From Planctomycetota bacterium (lineage in GTDB: Bacteria; Planctomycetota; PUPC01; DSUN01): a stretch of DNA of 64,000 nt. Within the stretch, counting starts at the first letter, position 1; each line of letters starts with the position of its first letter. The stretch is taken from positions 62,001 through 126,000 of the forward strand of contig DAOOIT010000006.1 of the NCBI GenBank assembly GCA_035384565.1, given 5' to 3'. Shown here piece after piece: positions 33,365-41,104 of the stretch. The position numbers and the translations under genes were made by a program. The notes beneath the pieces are model-generated. The model did not search any database. It was not told where the DNA came from and saw only the letters and a program-made list of their open reading frames with translations.

Positions 33365-33961
33365 GTGAAGATCGGTGAGTTGACCAAGGGGTTTTTCCGT
33401 GAGAACCCGCTGTTTGTGATCGTCCTGGGCGTGTGCCCCAGCCTGGCGACGAGCGGGTCGCTGCAAACGGCTCTGGCGATGGGGGCCGCGGTCATCTTCG
33501 TGTGTGTGGGCAGCAACGTGGGCGTCTCGCTCCTGCGCAAGGTGATCCCGGGGGGAGTGCGCATCGCCTGTTTCATCGTGGTCATCTCCACATTTGTGAC
33601 CATCACCGACCTGTTTCTGAAGGCCTACTTCCCCGACATCAGCCGCACGATCGGCATCTTCATCCCGCTGATCGTGGTGAACTGTATCATGCTCGGGCGG
33701 GCCGAGGCCTTCGCCTCCAAGAACACGGTGATGGATTCGCTGCTCGACGGCATCGGCATGGGCTGCGGCTATACTCTCGCCCTGCTGCTGATGGGGACCA
33801 TTCGCGAGTTGAGCGGCAACGGGAGCCTGTTCGGTGTCAAGGTGTTGCCTGGCTATAACCCGATGACGGTGATGATCAGCCCACCTGGGGCGTTCCTGCT
33901 CCTCGGCCTCCTCCTCGGGTTCTTCAAGTGGATGCAACTGCGAAAGGCGGCCGCGAGATGA
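33365..33961 (+). CDS. rnfE: Rnf electron-transport complex subunit E
   Basis: A 198-residue integral membrane protein with six predicted helices. Diagnostic segments are VLGVCPSLATSGSLQTALAMG, SLLRKVIPGGVRIACFIVVI, GIFIPLIVVNCIMLGRAEAFASKN and GTIRELSGNGSLFG. The conserved Cys residues in the first and third of these bind an iron centre with RnfA in the family. RnfE is part of the ion-pumping ferredoxin:NAD oxidoreductase. The sequence is closer to Rnf of anaerobes than to NqrD, but that distinction is by eye. The GTG at 33365 is preceded by AGGTGGAG; the GTG at 33353 is possible. It has its own perfect promoter and overlaps rnfA by four bases. rnfB, C, D and G are not in the window. Confidence 0.88.
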   Translation: MKIGELTKGFFRENPLFVIVLGVCPSLATSGSLQTALAMGAAVIFVCVGSNVGVSLLRKVIPGGVRIACFIVVISTFVTITDLFLKAYFPDISRTIGIFIPLIVVNCIMLGRAEAFASKNTVMDSLLDGIGMGCGYTLALLLMGTIRELSGNGSLFGVKVLPGYNPMTVMISPPGAFLLLGLLLGFFKWMQLRKAAAR

Positions 33962-34605
33962 GCCTGGAACGCATCTTCCTGATCGTCATCGGCAACCTCT
34001 TTGTCACGAACTTCGTGCTGGCGCGCTTCCTGGGCCTCTGCCCATTTGTGGGCGTCTCGAAGCGGACGAGCGACGCGCTCGGGATGGGCCTGGCCGTGAC
34101 GTTCGTGATGGCCATGGCCTCAGTGCTGACCCACACGATCGACAGCTACGTGCTCCGCCCGCAGGCGCCGCTGCTCGTCGCGCTGGCCGGAGCGGAGAGC
34201 CAGATCGCCCGGGAAGGGCTTCAAGCGGTCCTGCGCACGCTGGTCTACATTCTGACGATCGCCGCCTTCGTGCAACTCGTCGAGATGTTTCTAAAGAAGA
34301 ATATTCCCGCACTGTATCGCGCCTTGGGCATCTACCTGCCGCTGATCACCACCAACTGCGCCGTGCTGGGCGTGGCCCTGCTGAACACGCCGGAGGACCC
34401 CGCGGAGATGCTCACGCTGCCCGAGGCGGTCATTCAGGGCACGGCGGCCGGCCTGGGGTTCACCCTCGTCATGCTGCTGATGGCGGGCATCCGCGAGCGC
34501 ATCGAGGCGCTCGACCTGCCCGAGCCGATGCGCGGCATGCCCATCGCCTTTGTGTGCACGGGCCTCATGGCCCTGGCTTTCCTGGGCTTTACTGGAATGG
34601 TGTAA
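33958..34605 (+). CDS. rnfA: Rnf electron-transport complex subunit A
   Basis: A 215-residue membrane protein. FVTNFVLARFLGLCPFVGVS and GIYLPLITTNCAVLGVALLN carry the paired Cys motifs typical of RnfA/NqrE, and SDALGMGLAVTFVMAMASVLT and AAGLGFTLVMLLMAGIRERIE are family signatures. It is slightly longer than usual because of an extra stretch around residues 75-95 (PLLVALAGAESQIAREGLQ). It forms a two-fold-symmetric pair with RnfE in the known complex. The ATG overlaps the rnfE stop (ATGA). The next gene begins 4 bases after its stop, so a secreted protein may be co-transcribed. The rest of the Rnf complex must be encoded elsewhere if this pair is functional. Confidence 0.88.
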   Translation: MSLERIFLIVIGNLFVTNFVLARFLGLCPFVGVSKRTSDALGMGLAVTFVMAMASVLTHTIDSYVLRPQAPLLVALAGAESQIAREGLQAVLRTLVYILTIAAFVQLVEMFLKKNIPALYRALGIYLPLITTNCAVLGVALLNTPEDPAEMLTLPEAVIQGTAAGLGFTLVMLLMAGIRERIEALDLPEPMRGMPIAFVCTGLMALAFLGFTGMV

Positions 34606-34609
34606 CCTC

Positions 34610-36136
34610 ATGAGAACACACGGACGGGCCTGGCGGCTGCTCGCGACCTCTCTGGTGCTCGCCCTCGCGCCGGCAGCGGCCGCGGCCGCCGCGGGCGAGG
34701 GCACGACGTATTGGTCGCTGAGCTTCGAGAACGACACGCCCAAGCAACTGGTGCTGGAGGACGCCGGCGGCAAGCTGCGCTTCTTCTGGTACCTGGTCTA
34801 CCGGGTCAAGAACCCCGAGGCCGTGCCGCTGCCGGCGCGGCTTCGCCTCACGATGAAGCTGGCCATCGAGAAGCAGTCGAGCGACTACGACGACGGCTTC
34901 GACCGCGTGGCAGAGACGCACCTGGAGGAGAAGGTGCTCGAGCGCAAGGTGAACAACTGGGCCGAGCTGCGTGCGGAACCCCTCCAGCCGGGCGAGACCC
35001 GCGAGGGCCTCGCCATCTTCGCCGTCGGGCGCGAGGCCCCCGACTTCGATAAGATGACGATCGCCGTGCACGGCCTCGCCGAGCTGCGGCCCCTGGGGCG
35101 CGAGGGCAACGTGCGCAAGTTCCGCGAGCGCGTGCTGCTTCTGCGCTACGAGCAGGTCTCGAGCCGGTGGCGCGCGGGCAAAGAGCTCAAGTACCTCCCC
35201 GAGGAATGGTCGCTTGAGGAGATCAGCGTGGCCGACCGCGGCGCGCCCGAGGGCGCCGAGGGAGACAAGCTTCGCGAAAAGCTGGACGAGGCGCTCAAGA
35301 AGGCGCGCGAAGAGCAACAGCGCAGGGAGAAGATCATCCAGGACCAGCCGCCGCCCCCGCCGAAAGCATCGGAAGGGCCGGGCGACGCGCCCCTTGTCGG
35401 CGCGGGGCCGCCCAGCGGCCGACCGGCGCCGGAGCTCCTCCAGGCGGTCCGCAAGGCGGCGCTGGCGGCCCCCCGCGTGCGGGCGACCCTCATGGAAACC
35501 GTGGGGCTCGGGGAACGGAAGCGGGAGGCAACCTGCACCGCGCTGGTGGACAAGAGCGGCAAGTTCGCCATCGAGCGGCAGCTCAACCCCGGCACCGAGC
35601 AGGCCCTCCAGGAGCATCGCGTGTTCGACGCCCAGCACCTCTGGATTCAGACGACGGCGAAGGGCGTGGGCGATGCGGTGCGGCGGTGGACGGCCGCCGC
35701 GACGAAGAAGGAGTGGTACGCGGTAGACGGCAAGCCCGAGGTGGATTTCGCCACGGTGGCCAATCCGGTTCGGGCCTGGTGTCTATTCGGCGACGATCTG
35801 GTCTACCTGGGCACCGAGCGGCTGGGGCGCGAGGCGGCCTATGTGTTCGAAATCCAGCCCGGGCCGAAGTTCGAGGCGGTCCTCAGCGGCCCGCTCTCGG
35901 GCGAGGTGCTCGGCAAGGCGATGGGCCGGCGCGTTCGCTTCTGGCTTGGCTCCGCCTCCGGCTTCCAGCTCAAGATGCAGGTCTACGACGAGCGCGGCCA
36001 GAGCCTCGCATCCCTCGAATGCCGCGACCTGGCTCTCGACGCCGCCATCCCGCCTGAATCGTTCGTGTTCCGCCCCGCCGCCGGCGTGGAGGTGGTGGAC
36101 ATGAACGCCTCCCTGGCCGCGAACGACAAGCCATGA
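34610..36136 (+). CDS. Secreted protein with LolA-like C-terminal domain
   Basis: A 508-residue exported protein of unrecognised family. The signal peptide ends in an Ala run (LVLALAPAAAAAAAG). The N-terminal 200 residues form a beta-rich domain (YWSLSFENDTPKQLVLEDAGG, RFFWYLVYRVKNPEAVPLPARLRL). Then come a helical charged segment (about 210-240) and a Pro-rich linker (QPPPPPK). The C-terminal 240 residues (AALAAPRVRATLMETVGLGERKREATCTALVDKSGKFAIERQL ... LASLECRDLALDAAIPPESFVF) read like the LolA/LolB beta-barrel half fold used for lipoprotein carriage. It follows rnfA by 4 bases. The ATG at 34610 has no strong ribosome site, so coupling to rnfA is likely. Any link to electron transport is inference from position only. 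Confidence 0.7.
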   Translation: MRTHGRAWRLLATSLVLALAPAAAAAAAGEGTTYWSLSFENDTPKQLVLEDAGGKLRFFWYLVYRVKNPEAVPLPARLRLTMKLAIEKQSSDYDDGFDRVAETHLEEKVLERKVNNWAELRAEPLQPGETREGLAIFAVGREAPDFDKMTIAVHGLAELRPLGREGNVRKFRERVLLLRYEQVSSRWRAGKELKYLPEEWSLEEISVADRGAPEGAEGDKLREKLDEALKKAREEQQRREKIIQDQPPPPPKASEGPGDAPLVGAGPPSGRPAPELLQAVRKAALAAPRVRATLMETVGLGERKREATCTALVDKSGKFAIERQLNPGTEQALQEHRVFDAQHLWIQTTAKGVGDAVRRWTAAATKKEWYAVDGKPEVDFATVANPVRAWCLFGDDLVYLGTERLGREAAYVFEIQPGPKFEAVLSGPLSGEVLGKAMGRRVRFWLGSASGFQLKMQVYDERGQSLASLECRDLALDAAIPPESFVFRPAAGVEVVDMNASLAANDKP

Positions 36137-36216
36137 TTCCCCCCCCCTGGAGTCGTGAGTGCAGGTTCCCTGGCGGGGACTCCGCGCCCTGCGTGTTCGT
36201 GGGGGGCCGCGCGCGG

Positions 36217-36612
36217 CTACAAGTGCTTCTTGATCTGCTCGAAGATGCGGAGGGAGACGGCCTGATCGCCCCAGAAGCCCACGCGGATGCGCACCTGGGT
36301 CTCTCTGTCGCCCCGCCTCGCGGTCTCGACCACGATGCGGCGGCCATCCGGCATCGTGCCGTCCACCACGCCTGAGACGGGCTTGAGCGAATCGCTCTCC
36401 AGCGTCACGTGGAAGTCGGCAACGGCCGACTTTGCGGCGCGGTGGACCCGCTCGATCGGTTCGGAGATGTTGCCTCTGAGCCAGCCGCTCTGCCAGACGA
36501 GCGCGCCCGCGCCCATAGCCGCGCCGGTACCGACGAGGATGGCCGGGCAGCCGGCTGTTCCGAGGGAGAGAACTGCCGCCAGAGCGGCTGAGACGGTGAG
36601 CCGTGTCCTCAT
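36217..36612 (-). CDS. DUF3568-like lipoprotein
   Basis: A 131-residue predicted lipoprotein. The signal sequence MRTRLTVSAALAAVLSLGTAGC has Cys22 as the lipidation site. A Gly/Ala-rich hydrophobic stretch (AILVGTGAAMGAGALVW) follows, then a small alpha-beta domain with VHRAAKSAVADFHVTLESDS and GRRIVVETARRGDRETQVRIRVGFWGDQAVSLRIFEQIKKHL. That ending, with its G(F/D)xGD segment, matches the small DUF3568 family of planctomycetes and proteobacteria. The function is unknown. The ATG at 36612 has AGGAGAAA upstream. It is convergent with the LolA-like gene and lies downstream of the large multidomain gene on the same strand. Confidence 0.75.
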   Translation of the reverse strand: MRTRLTVSAALAAVLSLGTAGCPAILVGTGAAMGAGALVWQSGWLRGNISEPIERVHRAAKSAVADFHVTLESDSLKPVSGVVDGTMPDGRRIVVETARRGDRETQVRIRVGFWGDQAVSLRIFEQIKKHL

Positions 36613-36654
36613 GGGTAGATTTCTCCTGGCGGCCGGGGATGCCGCCTCGGGCAT

Positions 36655-36683
36655 ATTCTACACGAATTGAGCCGTGAATCCAA
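36655..36683 (-). promoter_or_regulatory. Promoter candidate for the DUF3568-like lipoprotein
   Basis: Leftward TTGGAT (36683-36678), 17-base spacer, TAGAAT (36660-36655), about 43 bases before the ATG. Confidence 0.4.
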
Positions 36684-36771
36684 GCGAAAACTGTGTACGG
36701 GGGGGGCATGACCATCCGGCTGGTTCGGCGCCCGGCAGCGTTCTCGGGAGCGAGGGCCGCCAGCAAAGGCG

Positions 36772-39700
36772 TCAGTCGGCGGCGAGGAGACGCAGCTCGG
36801 GGAGCCGGGCCTGCGCCATGAGGGCACGGTAGGCTTTGGCCCGGTCGGCCGGCAGGCGGCTCACGAGAGCGAAGGCCAGGGGCACGACCTCGCGCGTCTC
36901 GGTCGCGACCAGGAAGTCGATCACCGGCCCCAGGCGGTCAGGGGGGAGGGCGCGGAGGAGGTCGGCGAAGCGCTGCACGTCGTCCTTCACCTCGGCCTCG
37001 AGGCGCAGCACCTTGCGGTACTCGGCCAGCGCCTGGCGGCGCTGGGCGGGGGTGAGCTTGAACGACACGCCGCCCCACAGGGTGTCCATGGCGGCGCCAC
37101 GCCCGCACTTCAGGCGCACGCGGCGGATCAGCCCCTGCTCCCAGGCCCGCAGGGCGTCGGGCAGCGCATCCCCCTTGCCCAGACGCAGCAGCACGGTGAG
37201 GGCGACGAGCCGGTCGGCGCCCGCGGCGAGGGCGCGCTCGACGGCGGGGATGGCGGCGGCATCGCCCAGGCGGCCCAATCCGATGAGGGCCTGTCGGGCG
37301 ACCTCGGGGTTCTTCTCCTCCAGCCCCTTCTCCAGCGCGGCCCGGAACTTCGCGTCGCCGGCCATGCCCAGAATCTGGTAGCCCGCCTTCCGCAGGAAAT
37401 CCTGGTTCGACCGGAGGAGCTTATCCGCAAGGGGCGCGAAGCTCGCGTCGAGGTACGGCTCGGCTCGGTCGGCCACGTCGCCGAGCAGCTCCAGGTCCTC
37501 GATCTTCTCGGCGTTGTCCACCGCCGTGGCCAGCAGGGTGCGGGCGCTCTCGGCGTCCACCATGTTCGCCCGTGCCTCCCTCAGGCGGGCGGTGAACTTC
37601 GCACTGTCGAGGTCCACGGCGTCCATCATCAGGGCTTGGGGCGTGGGCTTGGTGGGGTCGAGCCTGCGCGCGAGTTGCCTCGGGTCGTCCTTGGCCTGGG
37701 CGCCGGCGCCAAGCCACTTCACGCAGGCGGCGAGCACCTGGGGCCACTGCGGCCACTGCCAATAGGGCCGGGTGCCGGGGGCGGGGTCGCCGCAGGGGTT
37801 CATCAGGATGGTGATGATACGGCCCCTGCCAGCCGTGGCGGCCACGATGGCCGGCCGCCCGCCGGCCGTGGCGAGCACCTCGACGCCCGGCTTGAGCGGC
37901 GACGTGTCAACCGTGTAGGCGTGGACGGGGGACCCGAAATCCACGTTGCCGAAGAAGGCTGGCTTCTCGGCCTTGAGGGCGAGGCCGCGGCTGTCGCACA
38001 GGATGTCGCGGTACTTCTGAATCCGCACGGGCAACAGGTCGGCGAGGGCGGTGTTGTGGTCGGCGCCGAGCGACAGGTTCCAGTAGCCGCCGCACACGAG
38101 GAGGCCGCCGCCGGCGCGGACGAATGCAGCCACCATCGCCCGTCGCTGCGGGCCGAGGGCGAAGGCGTGGACGTCGTCCAGCGCCAGCACGTCGAGAGCG
38201 CGGAGCTGGTCCCAGGTGTCGGGGAACTCGTCCATGCAGCCCTTCGCGCCGAGCTTGAAGCCCACGAAGTCCACCCACGACGGCGTGTAGCGGCCGGCGT
38301 CGAGGAGGGCGACGGCGCTTTCGAGCGGGTTGAGCCAACTGAACGCCCCGCGGGCGTGGTGCAGGTCGAGCACGCCGTTGCGCGCGAGGCGAAACTCGGC
38401 GGGCTTCTCGTTACCCTTCAGGGCGTCTTCGTCAGCGTTGAACGCCTTCTCATAGTCCTTGTAGAACGGGCTCGTAGTGCGGGCTTCAGCCCGTTCTTTC
38501 TCCTTCTTATTGGCCGCCTCGGCCTCTCGGCGCTTCAACTCCGCCGCCGCATCCTCGATAGGCGTCGTGACGGCGAAGAGCGGCGTGGGGCCGCCCTCAT
38601 AGTCGAGGGCCACGATGCTCCACGTGCGCAGGCGGGGAAGCACGACGCATTGAGCCTCGCCCTCGGCTTTCGGCTCCAGGGCCACGTGCCCTTCAGGCAG
38701 GTCGGGTGACGCGTGGACCGCTCGAACCAGCTTCGCGCCGGCGGGCGTGGCGACCTTCAGGGCCACGTCGGCGAGGGGCGTGGGGGGTGTTTGCACGCGG
38801 CTGCTGAAGGCCGCGTAGCTCGGCGGGTTGAGCAGGTGGATGAGAAGCTGCTGGCGGCCCTCGGGCGTGGTGCGCAGCCACACGCTCTCGCGCCACCAGG
38901 GCTCGCTTGCAGTGCGGGCTTCAGCCCGTAGGCCCTGAAGACCGCCTGAAGGCGGCACTCCGAGCGCGCTCACCTTGATGGCGGCCTCAGCATTGGCCAC
39001 GCGCCGCGTGTCGTCCCACACAAGGGCCGAGTAGCGGGTGAGGAACTTGGGCAGTGGGCCGAAGGCGAAATCGCCCGGCGAGGTGATGTAGCAGTAGCGC
39101 TGGCCGGCGGCCAGGGCGCATAGGACGCCAAGCGTGCGGTCCTGGTTCGAGCCCATGTCGAGGGTGAAGGCGAGGGGGAGGCCGCCGATGCGCTTCTCGT
39201 AGTCGGCCTCGCGGCACAGGGCCTCGTAGAAGGGGCGAATGGTGCCGGGGGAGAAGTTCGAGTGGCTCCAGTCGCGCACGCTCTCGTCCATCAGCATGCC
39301 GTGATTGGCGGCGACCTCGTGGAAGTCGGTGGTGTCGGGCGGCACGAAGAGCCGGCTGCCCGGGTTGGCGAAGGCGATGTTGTAGCCGTGGACGAAGGTG
39401 GGGCATTTGGCCCTGAGGATTTCGAGGAAGCGCTTCTGCGCGCCCACGAAATGCCCGTCCCAGCGAATGCCGTCCCAGCCGAACATCTCGACCGACCTGA
39501 TGATGGCGTGGGCGCCGAACTCGACGGTGGCGGGATTGCTCCAGTCGCACCACAGGCTGGCCCAGTGCTGCCAGCCGCCGTCGCTGGGCTTGGCGAAGAG
39601 GTTGTAGTCGTTGGCGAGCATGCGTTCGAGGTAGAAGACGCTCATCGCCTCGGAGGCGGGGCCTTCGGGGCGGTGGCCGAAGAACTCGGGGTGGCGCTGG

Positions 39701-40947
39701 AAAGTCTTGAAGCCCTCGATGCCGCCGGCGCAGGCTTTGCCGTAGGTGATGGCCTTGACGCCGACCTTGTGGGCCTCGGCGATGAGGTTGCGGTAGCCGG
39801 TGATCGAGCCGGGGTATTGGGTCTGGCCGGCGTAGAAGACCTCGGTTTCGGGCGCGAGGTTCGAGTAGTCGCACGGCGCCCAGGCGAAGCGCTCGAACCA
39901 GTTGGCGTAGGCGCGCTTGGCGGCCTGCATGGTATCGGCGGCCTGGGCGGGGGTGAAGGACCGCATGTCCTGCGGCCCGGCTGGCCCGCAGATGCCGATG
40001 CGAAAGACGCTGCGGCTGACGCCGAAAAACTCGCTCCGTGAGTGTAGCAGGGCATCGCCCTGGCGGAACGAGCAGCGCAGCTCGTGGCCGAACTCGCGGT
40101 CGCCGAGCTGGAACGCGAACTCGATTGGTTCCCTGGCGTCGCGGGCCGCGAGGTCCTGGGCGAAGACCTCGCGGGTGTCGCTCACCTCGGTCACGTCCTC
40201 GGCCACCAGGCGGCCCGGGCCGCCTGCGACCCACACGCGTGCCTTCACCGTCTCGCCGGGGAGGTAGTGGACCTTGTCTACCTCGACGCGGGTGACGAGG
40301 GCAGGGGAGAGGCGGAGGGGGTGAAGCTCGATGCGGTCGCACAGCAGGCGGTGGTCGTAGGCAGCCAGGCGCGCCGCGTCGCGCCCTTCGTCCAGTTCCT
40401 CCAACTCGTCGGCGCTGCGGGCCTTGGGCTTCACGAGGTCGTCGGGGGTGGCCTTGGCCGTGGGCGAGTCGGCGCGTTCCTGGTCGGAGGCGCTCCTGCG
40501 CATGCCGTCGAAGCCGCTGCCGCCGACGGCGCTCACGCTGAGGGCCAACTTGCCGCCGGCATGGGTGCAGCGAAGCTCATAGGGCTGGTAGCCCTTGCCC
40601 ACGGGGAAGTGAAGCTGGCGGAGCGTGACGGCTGCGTCGCCTGCCTTCAGCGTGACGGCCAGATGGTGGAGGAGCTCGGCGGGGACGGCCTCGAGCCAGA
40701 AGACGGCCGCGTAGTCGCCGGGCGGCCGCTCGATGGTGGCCTGGATGAGGGGCTTCTCGGCAGCGCCGAGGAGCAGGCCGGCGGCCTTCTTGCCCGAAGC
40801 GCGGTCGTCGCGGAAGGCTTCCGCTCCCTGCGCGAGCGCCTCCTCGGCTTCGAGGACTTGGGCCGCCGGCGCCGCGTGTGCGGCCGCAGGAGACAGCAGC
40901 AAGAGGAGGGCGATCAGCGAACGTGTCTGTGAGCGGATAGATTTCAT
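36772..40947 (-). CDS. Giant secreted glycosidase-like protein with amidotransferase-like and HEAT-repeat regions
   Basis: A 1391-residue exported protein. The signal peptide is about residues 1-26 (LIALLLLLSPAAAHA). A carbohydrate-binding-like domain lies at about 30-150 and an Ig-like domain at about 225-310 (VHYLPGETVKARVWVAGG). A TIM-barrel region spans about 320-680 and includes MFGWDGIRWDGHF (a likely catalytic Asp), HGYNIAFANPG and FTLDMGSNQD. It resembles GH66 or alpha-amylase-superfamily barrels without a firm family match. A ThuA/glutamine-amidotransferase-like domain follows at about 900-1080 (DVLALDDVHAFALGPQ, VRAGGGLLVCGGYWN). HEAT-type helical repeats run from about 1150 to 1340. 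Two in-frame palindromic repeats are translated at about residues 660-680 and 818-828. The start ATG at 40947 has only weak GGAG support. Confidence 0.7.
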   Translation of the reverse strand: MKSIRSQTRSLIALLLLLSPAAAHAAPAAQVLEAEEALAQGAEAFRDDRASGKKAAGLLLGAAEKPLIQATIERPPGDYAAVFWLEAVPAELLHHLAVTLKAGDAAVTLRQLHFPVGKGYQPYELRCTHAGGKLALSVSAVGGSGFDGMRRSASDQERADSPTAKATPDDLVKPKARSADELEELDEGRDAARLAAYDHRLLCDRIELHPLRLSPALVTRVEVDKVHYLPGETVKARVWVAGGPGRLVAEDVTEVSDTREVFAQDLAARDAREPIEFAFQLGDREFGHELRCSFRQGDALLHSRSEFFGVSRSVFRIGICGPAGPQDMRSFTPAQAADTMQAAKRAYANWFERFAWAPCDYSNLAPETEVFYAGQTQYPGSITGYRNLIAEAHKVGVKAITYGKACAGGIEGFKTFQRHPEFFGHRPEGPASEAMSVFYLERMLANDYNLFAKPSDGGWQHWASLWCDWSNPATVEFGAHAIIRSVEMFGWDGIRWDGHFVGAQKRFLEILRAKCPTFVHGYNIAFANPGSRLFVPPDTTDFHEVAANHGMLMDESVRDWSHSNFSPGTIRPFYEALCREADYEKRIGGLPLAFTLDMGSNQDRTLGVLCALAAGQRYCYITSPGDFAFGPLPKFLTRYSALVWDDTRRVANAEAAIKVSALGVPPSGGLQGLRAEARTASEPWWRESVWLRTTPEGRQQLLIHLLNPPSYAAFSSRVQTPPTPLADVALKVATPAGAKLVRAVHASPDLPEGHVALEPKAEGEAQCVVLPRLRTWSIVALDYEGGPTPLFAVTTPIEDAAAELKRREAEAANKKEKERAEARTTSPFYKDYEKAFNADEDALKGNEKPAEFRLARNGVLDLHHARGAFSWLNPLESAVALLDAGRYTPSWVDFVGFKLGAKGCMDEFPDTWDQLRALDVLALDDVHAFALGPQRRAMVAAFVRAGGGLLVCGGYWNLSLGADHNTALADLLPVRIQKYRDILCDSRGLALKAEKPAFFGNVDFGSPVHAYTVDTSPLKPGVEVLATAGGRPAIVAATAGRGRIITILMNPCGDPAPGTRPYWQWPQWPQVLAACVKWLGAGAQAKDDPRQLARRLDPTKPTPQALMMDAVDLDSAKFTARLREARANMVDAESARTLLATAVDNAEKIEDLELLGDVADRAEPYLDASFAPLADKLLRSNQDFLRKAGYQILGMAGDAKFRAALEKGLEEKNPEVARQALIGLGRLGDAAAIPAVERALAAGADRLVALTVLLRLGKGDALPDALRAWEQGLIRRVRLKCGRGAAMDTLWGGVSFKLTPAQRRQALAEYRKVLRLEAEVKDDVQRFADLLRALPPDRLGPVIDFLVATETREVVPLAFALVSRLPADRAKAYRALMAQARLPELRLLAAD
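38463..38497. repeat. Palindromic repeat inside coding sequence (copy 1)
   Basis: AGAACGGGCT (38463-38472) pairs with AGCCCGTTCT (38488-38497). Inside is AGTGCGGGCTTCAGCCCGT (38476-38494), a 19-base word identical to copy 2. It is translated in frame as ERAEARTTS. Confidence 0.8.
38909..38967. repeat. Double-hairpin palindromic repeat inside coding sequence (copy 2)
   Basis: AGTGCGGGCTTCAGCCCGT (38911-38929) holds a CGGGCT-TC-AGCCCG hairpin. A second hairpin CCGCC-TGAA-GGCGG lies at 38942-38955. It is translated in frame as LGVPPSGGLQGLRAEARTAS. Confidence 0.8.
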
Positions 40948-40983
40948 GGGCGGCCGGTCTCACTCCAGAATGGGGCCGCCTGC

Positions 40984-41012
40984 ATCCTAGTGGTCGAGCG
41001 AGCCTGTGTCAA
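40984..41012 (-). promoter_or_regulatory. Promoter of the 1391-residue protein gene
   Basis: Leftward TTGACA (41012-41007, perfect), 17-base spacer, TAGGAT (40989-40984), 36 bases before the ATG. Confidence 0.6.
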
Positions 41013-41038
41013 CTTCATCGGCGCGCAGGCTCAAAAGA

Positions 41039-41074
41039 GAACCTCCCGCAGGTCTTGGAGCCTGTGGGAGGTTC
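41039..41074 (-). terminator. Rho-independent terminator of the htrA gene
   Basis: A 14-bp stem (41039-41052 with 41061-41074) with one G-U pair and an 8-base loop, followed on the minus strand by TCTTTTG. Confidence 0.82.
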
Positions 41075-41104
41075 CGGGAGGTCACGGACCCCCTCCGGTG
41101 GCGA

